Under the pieces are notes generated by a model. The model saw only the letters and a list, made by a program, of their open reading frames with translations, was not told the DNA's origin and did no database searches. Position numbers and translations under genes: made by a program. This document shows, one piece after another, positions 55,061-63,453 of a stretch of DNA of 64,000 nt (positions are counted from its first letter, which is position 1; each line of letters begins with the position of its first letter). This DNA comes from Bog-473 sp963821755 (lineage in GTDB: Bacteria > Actinomycetota > Acidimicrobiia > Acidimicrobiales > RAAP-2). The stretch is from NCBI GenBank assembly GCA_963821755.1, contig CAWGEX010000005.1, positions 310,001-374,000 of the forward strand, given 5' to 3'.

Positions 55061-55693
55061 TCAACGGGGATCAGGTCTGCCGAGATTCCAGTGGCGACCC
55101 CCCTGGGCGTACCAACCGCTATCACTTGCGGGCAGGATGGTATAGCGACTTATGGTGCGCTGTCGGCCTTGTTGGTCACCGTAGAGGATGTCGATCATGA
55201 AGGGGTGCCGCTCTGTCAGGGCACGCATGAACCCAGGACGCAATGGGTCATCGGGCTCTCGGACTGCAGCCTCCCAGTATCCGGTGCCACCCGCCGGGAT
55301 ATAGAGGTCGATGGTGAGGCGACGGAAGTCCTCGGCCGAGACGTGGGGCAGGTCTTCGAACGCCTGATCGGGCATCGGGTGCCACCCGTGGAGCAAGGCA
55401 ATACCCGTACCGAGGTTTCGCAGTCCGACGGCCAGATAGATGATCCCGCCTTCCTCCTCAAAGATGGCACGCCCACCGCTGACGTGCGCGGCATGGCGGT
55501 CATGCCACAAGACTTTGTGGACGGGATCGTCAGATAGTGACGGGATGAGCAGTGGGCGCATGTTGGTGAGGAGTGACTCTTCGGCGATGCGGGCTGAGCG
55601 ATTCGACGAGCGCACTGCCGAAAACGTGGCCACGGCGAGCACGAGAGTGCCGCCAGCGGTAGCGAAGGAGGCGATCGTTGCCGAGTCAGCCAT
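55061..55693 (-). CDS. Single-span hypothetical protein
   Basis: The 210-residue protein starts MADSATIASFATAGGTLVLA. The N-terminal span (FATAGGTLVLAVATFSAV) is followed by RSSNRSARIAEESLLTNMRP and beta-rich sequence with GIIYLAVGLRNLGTGIALLH and YIPAGGTGYWEAAVREP. The pattern matches small membrane-bound proteins of unknown function that are common in bacteria. No name can be given. Confidence 0.7.
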   Translation of the reverse strand: MADSATIASFATAGGTLVLAVATFSAVRSSNRSARIAEESLLTNMRPLLIPSLSDDPVHKVLWHDRHAAHVSGGRAIFEEEGGIIYLAVGLRNLGTGIALLHGWHPMPDQAFEDLPHVSAEDFRRLTIDLYIPAGGTGYWEAAVREPDDPLRPGFMRALTERHPFMIDILYGDQQGRQRTISRYTILPASDSGWYAQGGRHWNLGRPDPR

Positions 55694-55804
55694 GGTTGCA
55701 CCTTATCGAGCCGACCTCGGGCGAGTGAGTTAACGCTTCCCTTCGTCGAACAGTGCCGGTGACAGGGGGCACAAGCGAAGCCGTCGGCTGTCAGACTTTT
55801 GAAC

Positions 55805-56491
55805 ATGTTCGACAAGTCGGCCCACCTCTACGATCTCGCGTATTCCTTCAAGGACTACGCCGGCGAATCGGCATGGGTTCGGGAAGCCATTCGCGCTCGG
55901 GTCCCTGAGGCCAGGAGCCTCCTTGATGTGGCGTGCGGAACGGGCAAACATCTCGAACAATTCAAGGACGATTACACCTGCCAGGGACTCGATCTCAACC
56001 CTGAGTTGATAGAAATTGCACAGGAACGAACCGGTGTCAGGGTGCACGCTGCCTCAATGGATTCGTTCGACATTGGCGAAAGATTTGATGCCGTCGTGTG
56101 TCTCTTCTCGTCAATCGGCTACTCAAGCGATCTGCCTGGCGCGATTGGTTCTATGGCCCGCCACCTGAAGCCTGGCGGCGTCCTCATCGTCGAACCGTGG
56201 CTAAGACCCGACCAATGGGTTGCAGGCCATGTACATGTGCTCGATCAGGAAGCCGATGGAATACGGCTGTTGCGCATGACGACGAGCAGGGTCGACGGGC
56301 CTCAATCCATCCTTGACATGCACTACCTCGTCGCTTCGCCATCGGGAATCGAACATCTCGTTGAGACCCATCGGATGACCCTGTTCACATTGTCCGAATA
56401 CGAGTCGGCGTTCTTGGCATCCAATCTGACGTTCGAGTTCGATCCGGTTGGGCCAATTGGTCGCGGGGCGCTGATCGGTCTGGCTTCCTAG
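55805..56491 (+). CDS. Class I SAM-dependent methyltransferase
   Basis: The 228-residue protein starts MFDKSAHLYDLAYSFKDYAG. Motif I is LLDVACGTGKHLEQF; FDAVVCLFSSIGYSSDLPGA and LKPGGVLIVEPWLRPDQWVA follow. The DVACGTGKHLE and SIGY features match small-molecule N-methyltransferases such as desosamine-type. ATG 55805 is preferred to TTG 55799. The substrate is unknown. Confidence 0.85.
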   Translation: MFDKSAHLYDLAYSFKDYAGESAWVREAIRARVPEARSLLDVACGTGKHLEQFKDDYTCQGLDLNPELIEIAQERTGVRVHAASMDSFDIGERFDAVVCLFSSIGYSSDLPGAIGSMARHLKPGGVLIVEPWLRPDQWVAGHVHVLDQEADGIRLLRMTTSRVDGPQSILDMHYLVASPSGIEHLVETHRMTLFTLSEYESAFLASNLTFEFDPVGPIGRGALIGLAS

Positions 56492-56544
56492 GATCGTCAG
56501 CAGTCCACGGTGCTTCTGATCCGGCGCCAGGGGGGCAGTTCAGT

Positions 56545-57246
56545 TCAGAGCGGACCGGCTGAGCCGAAAATGAACCATCGCGTCGCCTGGATCTCAGTCG
56601 TCCAGCCCTCTGCCTCGATGAGTGACTGCAGCTCACCTGGCTCGTACATCACACTGACGACCCGATACCTCGATCCGTCGGTAAGACGACGCAGGTGAAG
56701 GTCGGTGTCGTATCGGACGACGAATGGATCCTTCGTCGTCGTGCCCGGCAGTGGGTCGTTTCGATTGTCGATGAGGAACGCCCGGCCCGAGGGAGTGAGG
56801 AATGAGTGAACGAGGGACCAGAACTCGCCAAATCGGGCCCTTGGGACGTGGGAAAGCCAGAAGGAGAAGAACACGGCGTCATATTTGGAGTCTGCTCGCC
56901 AATCGAAGAGATCCTCTACGACATAGTTGACATCGGAGCGTCCCACCCGTTCCTGGTTGAGTGCGAGAACCTCAGGCGAACTGTCCACAACCGTGAGACG
57001 GTCGGCTGTCCGTGCGAGACGTTCAGTCCACCAACCAGTTCCCCCCGCCAGTTCCAAGACTGAGCCCTTAGCGCCAAAGGAGGTTAGGGCGTCGTCCACG
57101 ACCGCCACTTGGCGCTGCCATTCGAGTAGCTGTTCCTCGCCCCGGTCATACCGACCCCGTCGCTGCCACCATTCGTCGTACTCGGGCGCCCGCGCCCGAT
57201 AGTACGAACGCTGCTCGGCGAGCAGGTCATCGTCGTTCACGTCCAT
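56545..57246 (-). CDS. Class I SAM-dependent methyltransferase
   Basis: The 233-residue protein starts MDVNDDDLLAEQRSYYRARA. It has motif I VLELAGGTGWWTERLA, VVDSSPEVLALNQERVGRSD, DAVFFSFWLSHVPRARFGEF and LTPSGRAFLIDNRNDP. It is unrelated in detail to the methyltransferase at 55805 and points towards it. Confidence 0.85.
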   Translation of the reverse strand: MDVNDDDLLAEQRSYYRARAPEYDEWWQRRGRYDRGEEQLLEWQRQVAVVDDALTSFGAKGSVLELAGGTGWWTERLARTADRLTVVDSSPEVLALNQERVGRSDVNYVVEDLFDWRADSKYDAVFFSFWLSHVPRARFGEFWSLVHSFLTPSGRAFLIDNRNDPLPGTTTKDPFVVRYDTDLHLRRLTDGSRYRVVSVMYEPGELQSLIEAEGWTTEIQATRWFIFGSAGPL

Positions 57247-57360
57247 AGTTTCGCGCTCGAGGCGAGTGCCTCAAAGATTGGCCAGCTGCACCTCGACCCG
57301 GCGTCCTGTGGGGCACCCCAAGAGAAACCGGTGCCAGTCTTCAGGCCGCATAATGGAGTG

Positions 57361-58278
57361 GTGACCGACCTACGGCTGGCTCTCTGCCAACTCGCTTCTA
57401 GTGGCGATCCACAGGCCGACCTCGACAAGGGATTGGCCGTATGTTCGAGGGCCGCCGAAGAGGGGGCGGACATCGCAATCCTGCCAGAGATGTGGCAAAT
57501 CGGGTACGCCCCGTGCCCGGATGACGAGGCTGGGCGGACGAGGTGGGAGGAGATGGCCATCGCTCGCGACGATCCATGGCTGAACGCCTTCAGAAGGGCG
57601 GCGTCCGACCTCAACTTGGCGATTTTGACGACATTTTTGGAGCGGTGGTCCGGTTCCCCTCGGAACACCGCCCTGCTCATCGACCGTCATGGTCAAGATG
57701 TTCTTTGCTACGCCAAGGTTCATACGTGTGACTTTGGAATGGAGAAAGCCCTCACGCCTGGAGACTCCTTTGAGGTGGCTCGGCTCGACATTGACGGTGG
57801 ATTCGTCGACGTCGGCGTCATGATCTGCTACGACCGAGAGTTCCCTGAGTCAGCGCGTGAGCTGATGCTTGGCGGCGCTGAACTGATTCTGGTTCCAAAC
57901 GCGTGTCCCATGGCCGGCGAGCGGACCTATCAGCTCCGGTCCCGAGCTTTCGAAAATATGACCGCGATCGCAACGGTCAACTATTCGGCTCCCGATCAAG
58001 ACGGCCATTCCAGCGTCTTTGACGGAATGGTCTACGAACAGAACGGCCAGCCGAATGGCCAGCCCCGTGACCAGCTCATCTTCGAGGCAGGCGATGCCGA
58101 GGACGTCTACCTTGCCACTCTCAATCTGGACGCACTCAGGGAGTACCGAGGGCGCGAGACCATGGGAGACGCATACCGCAAACCCAGTGCGTACAGGCGC
58201 TTGATGTCCGACGAACAAGGCGTGCCGATCTTCGCTCGGTCCGATTCGCGCCGGGGATCTGTGATCACAGAGGGCTGA
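57361..58278 (+). CDS. Carbon-nitrogen hydrolase (nitrilase superfamily)
   Basis: The 305-residue protein from GTG 57361 has the Glu in DIAILPEMWQIGY, Lys in VLCYAKVHTCDFGMEKAL and nucleophile Cys in VGVMICYDREFPES. It hydrolyses amides or nitriles, near the N-carbamoyl or beta-ureidopropionase-like branch. An upstream GTG (57331) adds ten residues. The substrate is unknown. Confidence 0.88.
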   Translation: MTDLRLALCQLASSGDPQADLDKGLAVCSRAAEEGADIAILPEMWQIGYAPCPDDEAGRTRWEEMAIARDDPWLNAFRRAASDLNLAILTTFLERWSGSPRNTALLIDRHGQDVLCYAKVHTCDFGMEKALTPGDSFEVARLDIDGGFVDVGVMICYDREFPESARELMLGGAELILVPNACPMAGERTYQLRSRAFENMTAIATVNYSAPDQDGHSSVFDGMVYEQNGQPNGQPRDQLIFEAGDAEDVYLATLNLDALREYRGRETMGDAYRKPSAYRRLMSDEQGVPIFARSDSRRGSVITEG

Positions 58279-58339
58279 GAGCTACCGCATGAGCCGTTCA
58301 AGAGAGCCTCAAGAGTTCAACCCCTGAACAGCCTCTTCG

Positions 58340-58417
58340 TGGTCGGGCTGCCCGGATTTGAACCGGGGACCTCTGCGTCCCGAACGCAGCGCGCTAACCA
58401 AGCTGCGCCACAGCCCG
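58340..58417 (-). tRNA. tRNA-Pro (anticodon CGG)
   Basis: The 78-nt gene includes an encoded CCA. The acceptor stem is CGGGCTG/CAGCCCG, the anticodon arm CTGCG-TTCGGGA-CGCAG gives CGG, and the T-arm is CCCGG-TTCAAAT-CCGGG. Confidence 0.97.
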
Positions 58418-58448
58418 TCCGCCCCCCGAAGGAAGCAGGCCAGCCACC

Positions 58449-59345
58449 TTAGCCCTCTGTTTGGGACGACTCCCCGGGGTCACGGGCATCGCTCGATGGG
58501 CGGAGCGAGGTGGCCACCACCTGGGCCACCCGGCGCTTGTCCATCTCGACCACCCGGAGGTCCCAGTCGCCGACGCGCACCTGCTCGCCCTCGGAGGGGA
58601 TGTGGCCGAAACGGTCAAAGAGCAGACCGCCCAGGGTCACGAACTCACCGTCGGGCACGTCCATGTCCAGACGCTCGCGCAGCTCGTCGACATTGGTCTG
58701 CCCTTCGACCAGCCAGCGGGTGCCGTCCACCCGGACGATGGCGGCCTCGTCCCCCTCGTCGAACTCGTCGTTCAAATCACCGACCAGGGGCTCGAGGAGG
58801 TCCTTGATCGTCAGGACGCCGGCCACGCCGCCGTACTCGTCCACCACGACGGCGAAGGCGCGCCGGTGCTGCCGCAGGTCGGCCAGGGCCTCGAGCACGC
58901 CGAGGGATTCGGGGACCACGTAGGGCTGGCGAACCTTGCGGGAGATCTCGAGCGGGCTGGGGTCGGTGGTATCCCGGGCGGACGGGCCGACCTGGCTGGC
59001 ACGGAAGATGTCGTTGACGAAGAGGATCCCGATCAGGTCATCGAGGTCGCCGTGGACCACGGGAAAGCAGCTGTGCCCCGACGTGCGCACGGCCCGGGCC
59101 ACGTCGTCGGCCTGGACCGGAATGGTCAGAGCGGTCACATCGACCCGGGGTGTCATGACCTCGCGCACGTCCATGACCCGCAGATCGGCCAGCGCGTCGA
59201 GGATGATGCGTTCCTGTTCGGCCGCCGCGTCGGGGGCCTTGGTGCGGGCGGCCGGACGTGCGTCGCCCTCGGCCGGTCGGCGCCAGGGCCGACGGGGCCT
59301 ACGAGAAGGGGCGGGTGGAGGAGGCGATTCTTTCCTGGTCGACAC
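58449..59345 (-). CDS. CorC/HlyC-type protein with CBS pair
   Basis: The 298-residue protein has a charged N-terminus, then two CBS domains (VMDVREVMTPRVDVTALTIP to HSCFPVVHGDLDDLIGILFV; VVPESLGVLEALADLRQHRR to VVDEYGGVAGVLTIKDLLEP) and a CorC_HlyC domain (WLVEGQTNVDELRERLD, LGGLLFDRFGHIPSEGEQV). It lacks the membrane CNNM domain of the larger relatives, so it is like stand-alone CorC, tied to Mg/Co efflux or envelope stress. It follows the receiver gene by 11 bp. Confidence 0.9.
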   Translation of the reverse strand: MSTRKESPPPPAPSRRPRRPWRRPAEGDARPAARTKAPDAAAEQERIILDALADLRVMDVREVMTPRVDVTALTIPVQADDVARAVRTSGHSCFPVVHGDLDDLIGILFVNDIFRASQVGPSARDTTDPSPLEISRKVRQPYVVPESLGVLEALADLRQHRRAFAVVVDEYGGVAGVLTIKDLLEPLVGDLNDEFDEGDEAAIVRVDGTRWLVEGQTNVDELRERLDMDVPDGEFVTLGGLLFDRFGHIPSEGEQVRVGDWDLRVVEMDKRRVAQVVATSLRPSSDARDPGESSQTEG

Positions 59346-59356
59346 GCGGTGCCGGA

Positions 59357-59812
59357 TCAGCCTGCCGGTTCGGTGCCCGCCGCGAGCTCGGGTCCAGCAC
59401 CCACCAGCACGGGCACGGGCGAAAACGAGGTGTCGAAGTAGGTGCCGTCATCGAGCAGGGCCAGCACGGCCCGGCGCAGACGGAGGGGGTCGAGCGGCTT
59501 GACCAGCCAGCCTTCGGCGCCCGAGCGACGGGCCAAGAAGACGTCGGGGCGTCGGTCCAGCAACATCAGGACCGCGATGTGATCCAGGGCGTCATAGGAC
59601 TCCTGCAGCCTGAGCTCGAGGGTGACGGCCATGCCGCCCATGTTGCCCATCTGCATGTCGACGATGACCAGATCGGGGGATTCCTCCGTCACGAAGGCAA
59701 TGAGTTCGGGTCCAGAGGTGACCGAGTGGACCGTGACGTCAGGCCCGCTGATGACGGCCTCCACCTCCCGGCGGAGGGTCGGCGCATCGCTGGCGACCAG
59801 GATGGTCTGCAC
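59357..59812 (-). CDS. Stand-alone receiver-domain response regulator
   Basis: The 151-residue protein starts MQTILVASDAPTLRREVEAV. The receiver domain has the phospho-acceptor Asp in DLVIVDMQMGN and Lys in EGWLVKPLDPLRLRRAV, ending in a loose tail with no output domain. The paired acidic residues at the start are missing (AS-D). It lies between the ArsA fusion and the CorC gene on the same strand. No kinase is nearby. Confidence 0.8.
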   Translation of the reverse strand: MQTILVASDAPTLRREVEAVISGPDVTVHSVTSGPELIAFVTEESPDLVIVDMQMGNMGGMAVTLELRLQESYDALDHIAVLMLLDRRPDVFLARRSGAEGWLVKPLDPLRLRRAVLALLDDGTYFDTSFSPVPVLVGAGPELAAGTEPAG

Positions 59813-59874
59813 GTCGGCGAGACTATCGGACCGCGGTCGGGGTGCGATAGCCCGCGACCGCTCAGGGCCGCCGC

Positions 59875-62046
59875 TCAGGGACGAACCGACGAGGTGAAGA
59901 GATGGTCGGCCGTGCGCTCGAGTGCCTCGAGGTCGTGCACGTCGTGCCCGAAGAGCGGGATGCGACCGACGGGTGCCGGGGACAGGCGGCCGGCCAGGTC
60001 GGCGAAGGACTCCTCCTCACGCTCGGACACCTGGTTGAGCGCGAACAGGTTGGCCTCGAGCGCAGCCAGCGGGTCGGGGGCGTCCCCGACCGGGACCGGT
60101 GAGCCGGGCTCGTCCACCCGACCGAAATGGGGATGGATGCGGTTGACCACCAGGGCCGCCGGCACCACGTCGCGTTCGGCCAGCTTCTCGGCGAAGAAAC
60201 TCGCCTCGGCCACCGCATCGGGCCGGGCCGAGGTCACCAGCACGTAGGCCGTGGCCGGGTCGGCCAGGAGCTCCCGCACGGCGCCGGCCCGGGTCCGAAA
60301 GCCCTCCTCCATCCCTTCGAAGGCTTGGAAGAACCCGACGGCGTCCTCGACGATCTCGGCCCCCGCCACCTTGGAGATGGTGCGGAGGAGGGCCTGGGTG
60401 GCCACCCCGATCGCCCTCAGGGACATCCGGGTGGGAACGAGTAAGGCCCGGAAGAGGCGGTTCTCCAGGAACCGGGTGAGGCGCCGGGGGGCATCGAGCA
60501 GATCCAGCGCGTTGCGGGTCGGTGGCGTGTCGACCACCACCACATCGAACTCCCCGGACTCCACCAGCTCGTAGAGCTTCTCCATGGCCATGTACTCCTG
60601 GGTGCCCGACAGCGCGCCGGCCAGGTTCTGGTAGAGGCGGTTGGCCTGTATCGACTCGGCCTGGTCGGTCGTGCGGGCGTAGCGGTGGACGAGGTCGTCG
60701 AAGGTGCCCTTCGTATCGAGCATGACGGCGTGGAGACGGCCGGGCCAGTCCCCCTCGACCTCGGTCGGCGTGTTGGCCAGGGATTGCACGCCCAACGAAT
60801 CGGCCAGTCGACGGGCCGGGTCCACCGTGACCACGCAGGACCGCCGACCGGCTCGGGCCGCCGCCACGGCGAACGTGGCCGAGACGGTCGTCTTGCCGAC
60901 ACCGCCCGAGCCGCAGCACACGATCACCGTCCGTTGTTCGACGATTTCGGGCAGGGTGGTCACGTGGCGCCGACCGCTGGGTCGGACGCGTGGTCTGGAG
61001 GGGCGTCTGAGGGCTGGTCTGTGGCGGGGTCCGGTGGGGGGTCGTCTGGTGAGGGGTCTGGTCGGTCTGATGCCCTGGTCTGATGCCTGGTCGAGCTCGG
61101 CCACCGCCTCGGCCAGGGCTTGGGCCAGGGTCTCGGTCTCGGCCGGGCCGATGGCGTCGGCGGCCAGCGCCGGGACGAGCAGGTGCGGCAGGGGGAGCTC
61201 GCGGGCCAGCCGTTCGATCTGCTCGGCCGAGAGCGCGTGGCGGTCCAGCCGGAAGCGGCGAGCCGCTTCGAGGGCCTCGAGGTGGCCGGAGTCCATGGCG
61301 ATCCCGGCGGTCGCGGCGACGTCCTCGGCCGTCCGGGCCAGCCCCTCGGGCACCGGATCGCAGGCGTTGACGATGACCGGCCCGAGCTGCACGCCCGCCC
61401 GGTCCTCCAGGGTGTAGGCCGACTCGATGGTCTCGCTGACCGGCATCTCCTCGGGCAGGGTGACCAGGATCACCTGGCACCGGGTCGGGTCGCCCAGCAG
61501 CTCGACGACTTCCTGGGCCTGGCTGCGCAACGGTCCCCCCCGGGCCGCACTGACCAGGCCGGAGGCCGAGGTGAGGAAGGTGATGGCGTGGCCGGTGGCC
61601 GGGGCGTCGACCACGATCAGATCGGCCACCTCCCCCCGTTCCAGCTGCTTGATCTTGCCCAGCACCAGCACGTCCCGGATGCCGGGGATGGCCGTCGAGA
61701 CCACGTCCACCACCCCCGAGGAGACCAGGCGCTTCGAGACGCGCCGCAGGCCGTGGTCCTGGAGGTATTCCACCAGGGCGTCGTCGGGGGTGATGCGGCG
61801 AGCCCGGATCCACCCCTGTCGCGGAGCGTCTTCGGACTGGAGCTCCACCTCGTCGTAGCCGAGGTCCTCGGCGAGCCCGAACGCCCCGGTGATGCCGGAT
61901 TTGCCCTCGAGCTCGACGATCAGCACCGCGCGGCCGGTCGTCGAGGCCATGCGGGCGATGGCTGCGGCCATGGTGGTTTTTCCCACGCCGCCCTTGCCAG
62001 CCACGATTAGAACATGGCTTTGCGCACAGAAGCTCACAACGTCCAT
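59875..62046 (-). CDS. Fused tandem ArsA/Get3-like ATPase
   Basis: The 723-residue protein starts at ATG 62046 (MDVVSFCAQSHVLIVAGKGG). The first P-loop is AGKGGVGKTTMAAA (about residue 20), with DLIVVDAPATGHAITFLTSA and SALTLEDRAGVQLG-like segments; the first domain ends near residue 330. An Arg/Pro-rich linker (about 335-360) leads to a second ATPase, VIVCCGSGGVGKTTVSATFA, FDVVVVDTPPTRNALDLLDA, LEDRLFRALL-like and LVVNRIHPHFGRVDE. In mycobacteria two separate adjacent ArsA-like genes sit next to whiB4; here they form one frame without a stop. A GTG at about 60966 could also start the second half internally. Confidence 0.85.
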   Translation of the reverse strand: MDVVSFCAQSHVLIVAGKGGVGKTTMAAAIARMASTTGRAVLIVELEGKSGITGAFGLAEDLGYDEVELQSEDAPRQGWIRARRITPDDALVEYLQDHGLRRVSKRLVSSGVVDVVSTAIPGIRDVLVLGKIKQLERGEVADLIVVDAPATGHAITFLTSASGLVSAARGGPLRSQAQEVVELLGDPTRCQVILVTLPEEMPVSETIESAYTLEDRAGVQLGPVIVNACDPVPEGLARTAEDVAATAGIAMDSGHLEALEAARRFRLDRHALSAEQIERLARELPLPHLLVPALAADAIGPAETETLAQALAEAVAELDQASDQGIRPTRPLTRRPPTGPRHRPALRRPSRPRVRPSGRRHVTTLPEIVEQRTVIVCCGSGGVGKTTVSATFAVAAARAGRRSCVVTVDPARRLADSLGVQSLANTPTEVEGDWPGRLHAVMLDTKGTFDDLVHRYARTTDQAESIQANRLYQNLAGALSGTQEYMAMEKLYELVESGEFDVVVVDTPPTRNALDLLDAPRRLTRFLENRLFRALLVPTRMSLRAIGVATQALLRTISKVAGAEIVEDAVGFFQAFEGMEEGFRTRAGAVRELLADPATAYVLVTSARPDAVAEASFFAEKLAERDVVPAALVVNRIHPHFGRVDEPGSPVPVGDAPDPLAALEANLFALNQVSEREEESFADLAGRLSPAPVGRIPLFGHDVHDLEALERTADHLFTSSVRP

Positions 62047-62121
62047 GTCTCCCCGATCGTAGTTGGAGCCAGGGCCGCCGGGACCGCCGGAAATGCAAGG
62101 TTCCTGCTCACAGGCCTTGAA

Positions 62122-62138
62122 CGCCGGGAATTCCGGCG
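62122..62138. promoter_or_regulatory. Near-palindrome in the arsA-whiB intergenic region
   Basis: CGCCGGGAATTCCGGCG is almost symmetrical, with GAATTC at the centre. It lies about 75 bp from the ArsA start and 50 bp from the WhiB start, a position suited to a shared operator. Function is not shown by sequence alone. Confidence 0.3.
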
Positions 62139-62187
62139 GTAACTTGGCCCTGTGGGGGGATATGGAGTTCCCACCTCGGGGGGTTAC

Positions 62188-62445
62188 ATGCGCCAAGCAA
62201 CAGACATGTGGCAGGCCAAGGCGGCCTGTCGAGGACCGCAGTCGTGGGCGTTCTTCCCGCCCTCGCACGCGGAGCGGAAGGAAGAGAAATCCACCCGTGA
62301 GATCCGCGCCAAGGCGATCTGTCACGAGTGCCACGTCCGGGGGGAGTGTCTCGAATACGCCATCCGTATTCGTGAACCGCACGGGATCTGGGGTGGCCTG
62401 AACGAGGTCGAGCGCAAAGTTGTGCTCGATCGACGCGCCAGCTGA
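62188..62445 (+). CDS. WhiB-family iron-sulfur regulator
   Basis: The 85-residue protein starts at ATG 62188 (MRQATDMWQAKAACRGPQSW). The four cluster cysteines are C14, C45, C48 and C54 (CHECHVRGEC), followed by the G(I)WGG turn at 66-70 and a basic tail (VERKVVLDRRAS). WhiB proteins bind a [4Fe-4S] cluster and the main sigma factor. The setting, divergent from ArsA-like ATPases, is that of WhiB4. A GTG at 62152 is a longer, less likely start. Confidence 0.92.
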   Translation: MRQATDMWQAKAACRGPQSWAFFPPSHAERKEEKSTREIRAKAICHECHVRGECLEYAIRIREPHGIWGGLNEVERKVVLDRRAS

Positions 62446-62453
62446 TCAGCTGA

Positions 62454-63359
62454 TTAGCCGTTCGGGGTAATTCTCAGTTTGGCCCGGGCGGCGGTGACGC
62501 CGCGGGTATGACAGACGGCGGCCGGTTGCTGGCCGTCCACCGCGCAGATGGTGGCGGTGATCTCGTTGGCTGACGCCACGATGGCCTGGGTGATGGGGCT
62601 GGTGGGAATGGCGAGATCACCCACGATCTGCGATTGGCTCTGACTGGCCAGCACCGCCGGGGAGAAGCTGGACCCGGACAGCACGTAACGGTTGGCGATA
62701 TCGAGCAAGGGGAACGTCGCCCCGGTGGCGTCATACGTCGACACCGCCGCCGCCTGGCGGGGGGTGGGGGCTTGCAGCGCGGTGTACTGGGCCCCGGTGG
62801 GGTTCAACGCGCTGTAGCGCTCCACCGTCTGCAGGTTGATCCACTTGCTGGTGTAGGTGGCGTGCCAGAAGGTGAAGGTGGACGTGTTGGCGAAGGCCAC
62901 CGACTCGCTGGACTGCATCAGGCCGACCGTACCGAAGGTCCCGAAGCGTGACAGGGCCACGATGACGGGCCATCGTTGCGCCGCCGCGTAGGGCGCGAAC
63001 TCGGCGCCGTAGAAGAACACGACCGGCCGGGCCACCCCGTCGGTTCCCGGGGCCTGCCAGAGGGCGGGACTCCCGGTTGCCGTCAAGGGCGTGATCGGAC
63101 CGGCTGCGGTCACCGGCGTGGCCCCCACCGCGTCGCTCGTGGTGGCAGGGATGTGCGCCAGGGAGGTCATGATCGAGGCCGGCGCCGGGGTAAAGGTCTC
63201 GACCGCCGCCGTGTTATTCGGGTGCCCGGTTACCTGGCGCAGGACGAGGAGCGCCCCGAGGAGGGCGATGACCACAACGATGAGACCCAGGGCCACGTAG
63301 CGGCGGGGGATCGGGTGCGCGACAGTCACCGCCGCCTGCTCTGGGGCCTCGAGGCTCAT
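62454..63359 (-). CDS. DUF929 membrane-anchored protein
   Basis: The 301-residue protein starts MSLEAPEQAAVTVAHPIPRR. One span (YVALGLIVVVIALLGALLVL, about 22-42) is followed by an extracellular domain with RPVVFFYGAEFAPYAAAQRW and VALSRFGTFG, a thioredoxin-like start without the CxxC (residues AEFA there), and Cys residues later (TICAVDGQQPAAVCHTRG). This is DUF929. Function is unknown; an adjacent reducing role is conceivable. Confidence 0.75.
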   Translation of the reverse strand: MSLEAPEQAAVTVAHPIPRRYVALGLIVVVIALLGALLVLRQVTGHPNNTAAVETFTPAPASIMTSLAHIPATTSDAVGATPVTAAGPITPLTATGSPALWQAPGTDGVARPVVFFYGAEFAPYAAAQRWPVIVALSRFGTFGTVGLMQSSESVAFANTSTFTFWHATYTSKWINLQTVERYSALNPTGAQYTALQAPTPRQAAAVSTYDATGATFPLLDIANRYVLSGSSFSPAVLASQSQSQIVGDLAIPTSPITQAIVASANEITATICAVDGQQPAAVCHTRGVTAARAKLRITPNG

Positions 63360-63453
63360 GGGGAGAATCAGCGTAGACCAGGGCCCCGGCGACATTTCGA
63401 CGCCAGCTGGGGCGCTTGGGCCGTGCGCCCGCTCGACCGGTAGCCTCCCCAGC

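Noticed and set aside
60017..62098. 693-residue minus-strand frame in another phase over the ATPase fusion
   Set aside because: It is Arg/Gly/Pro-rich shadow sequence; the P-loops are in the other frame.
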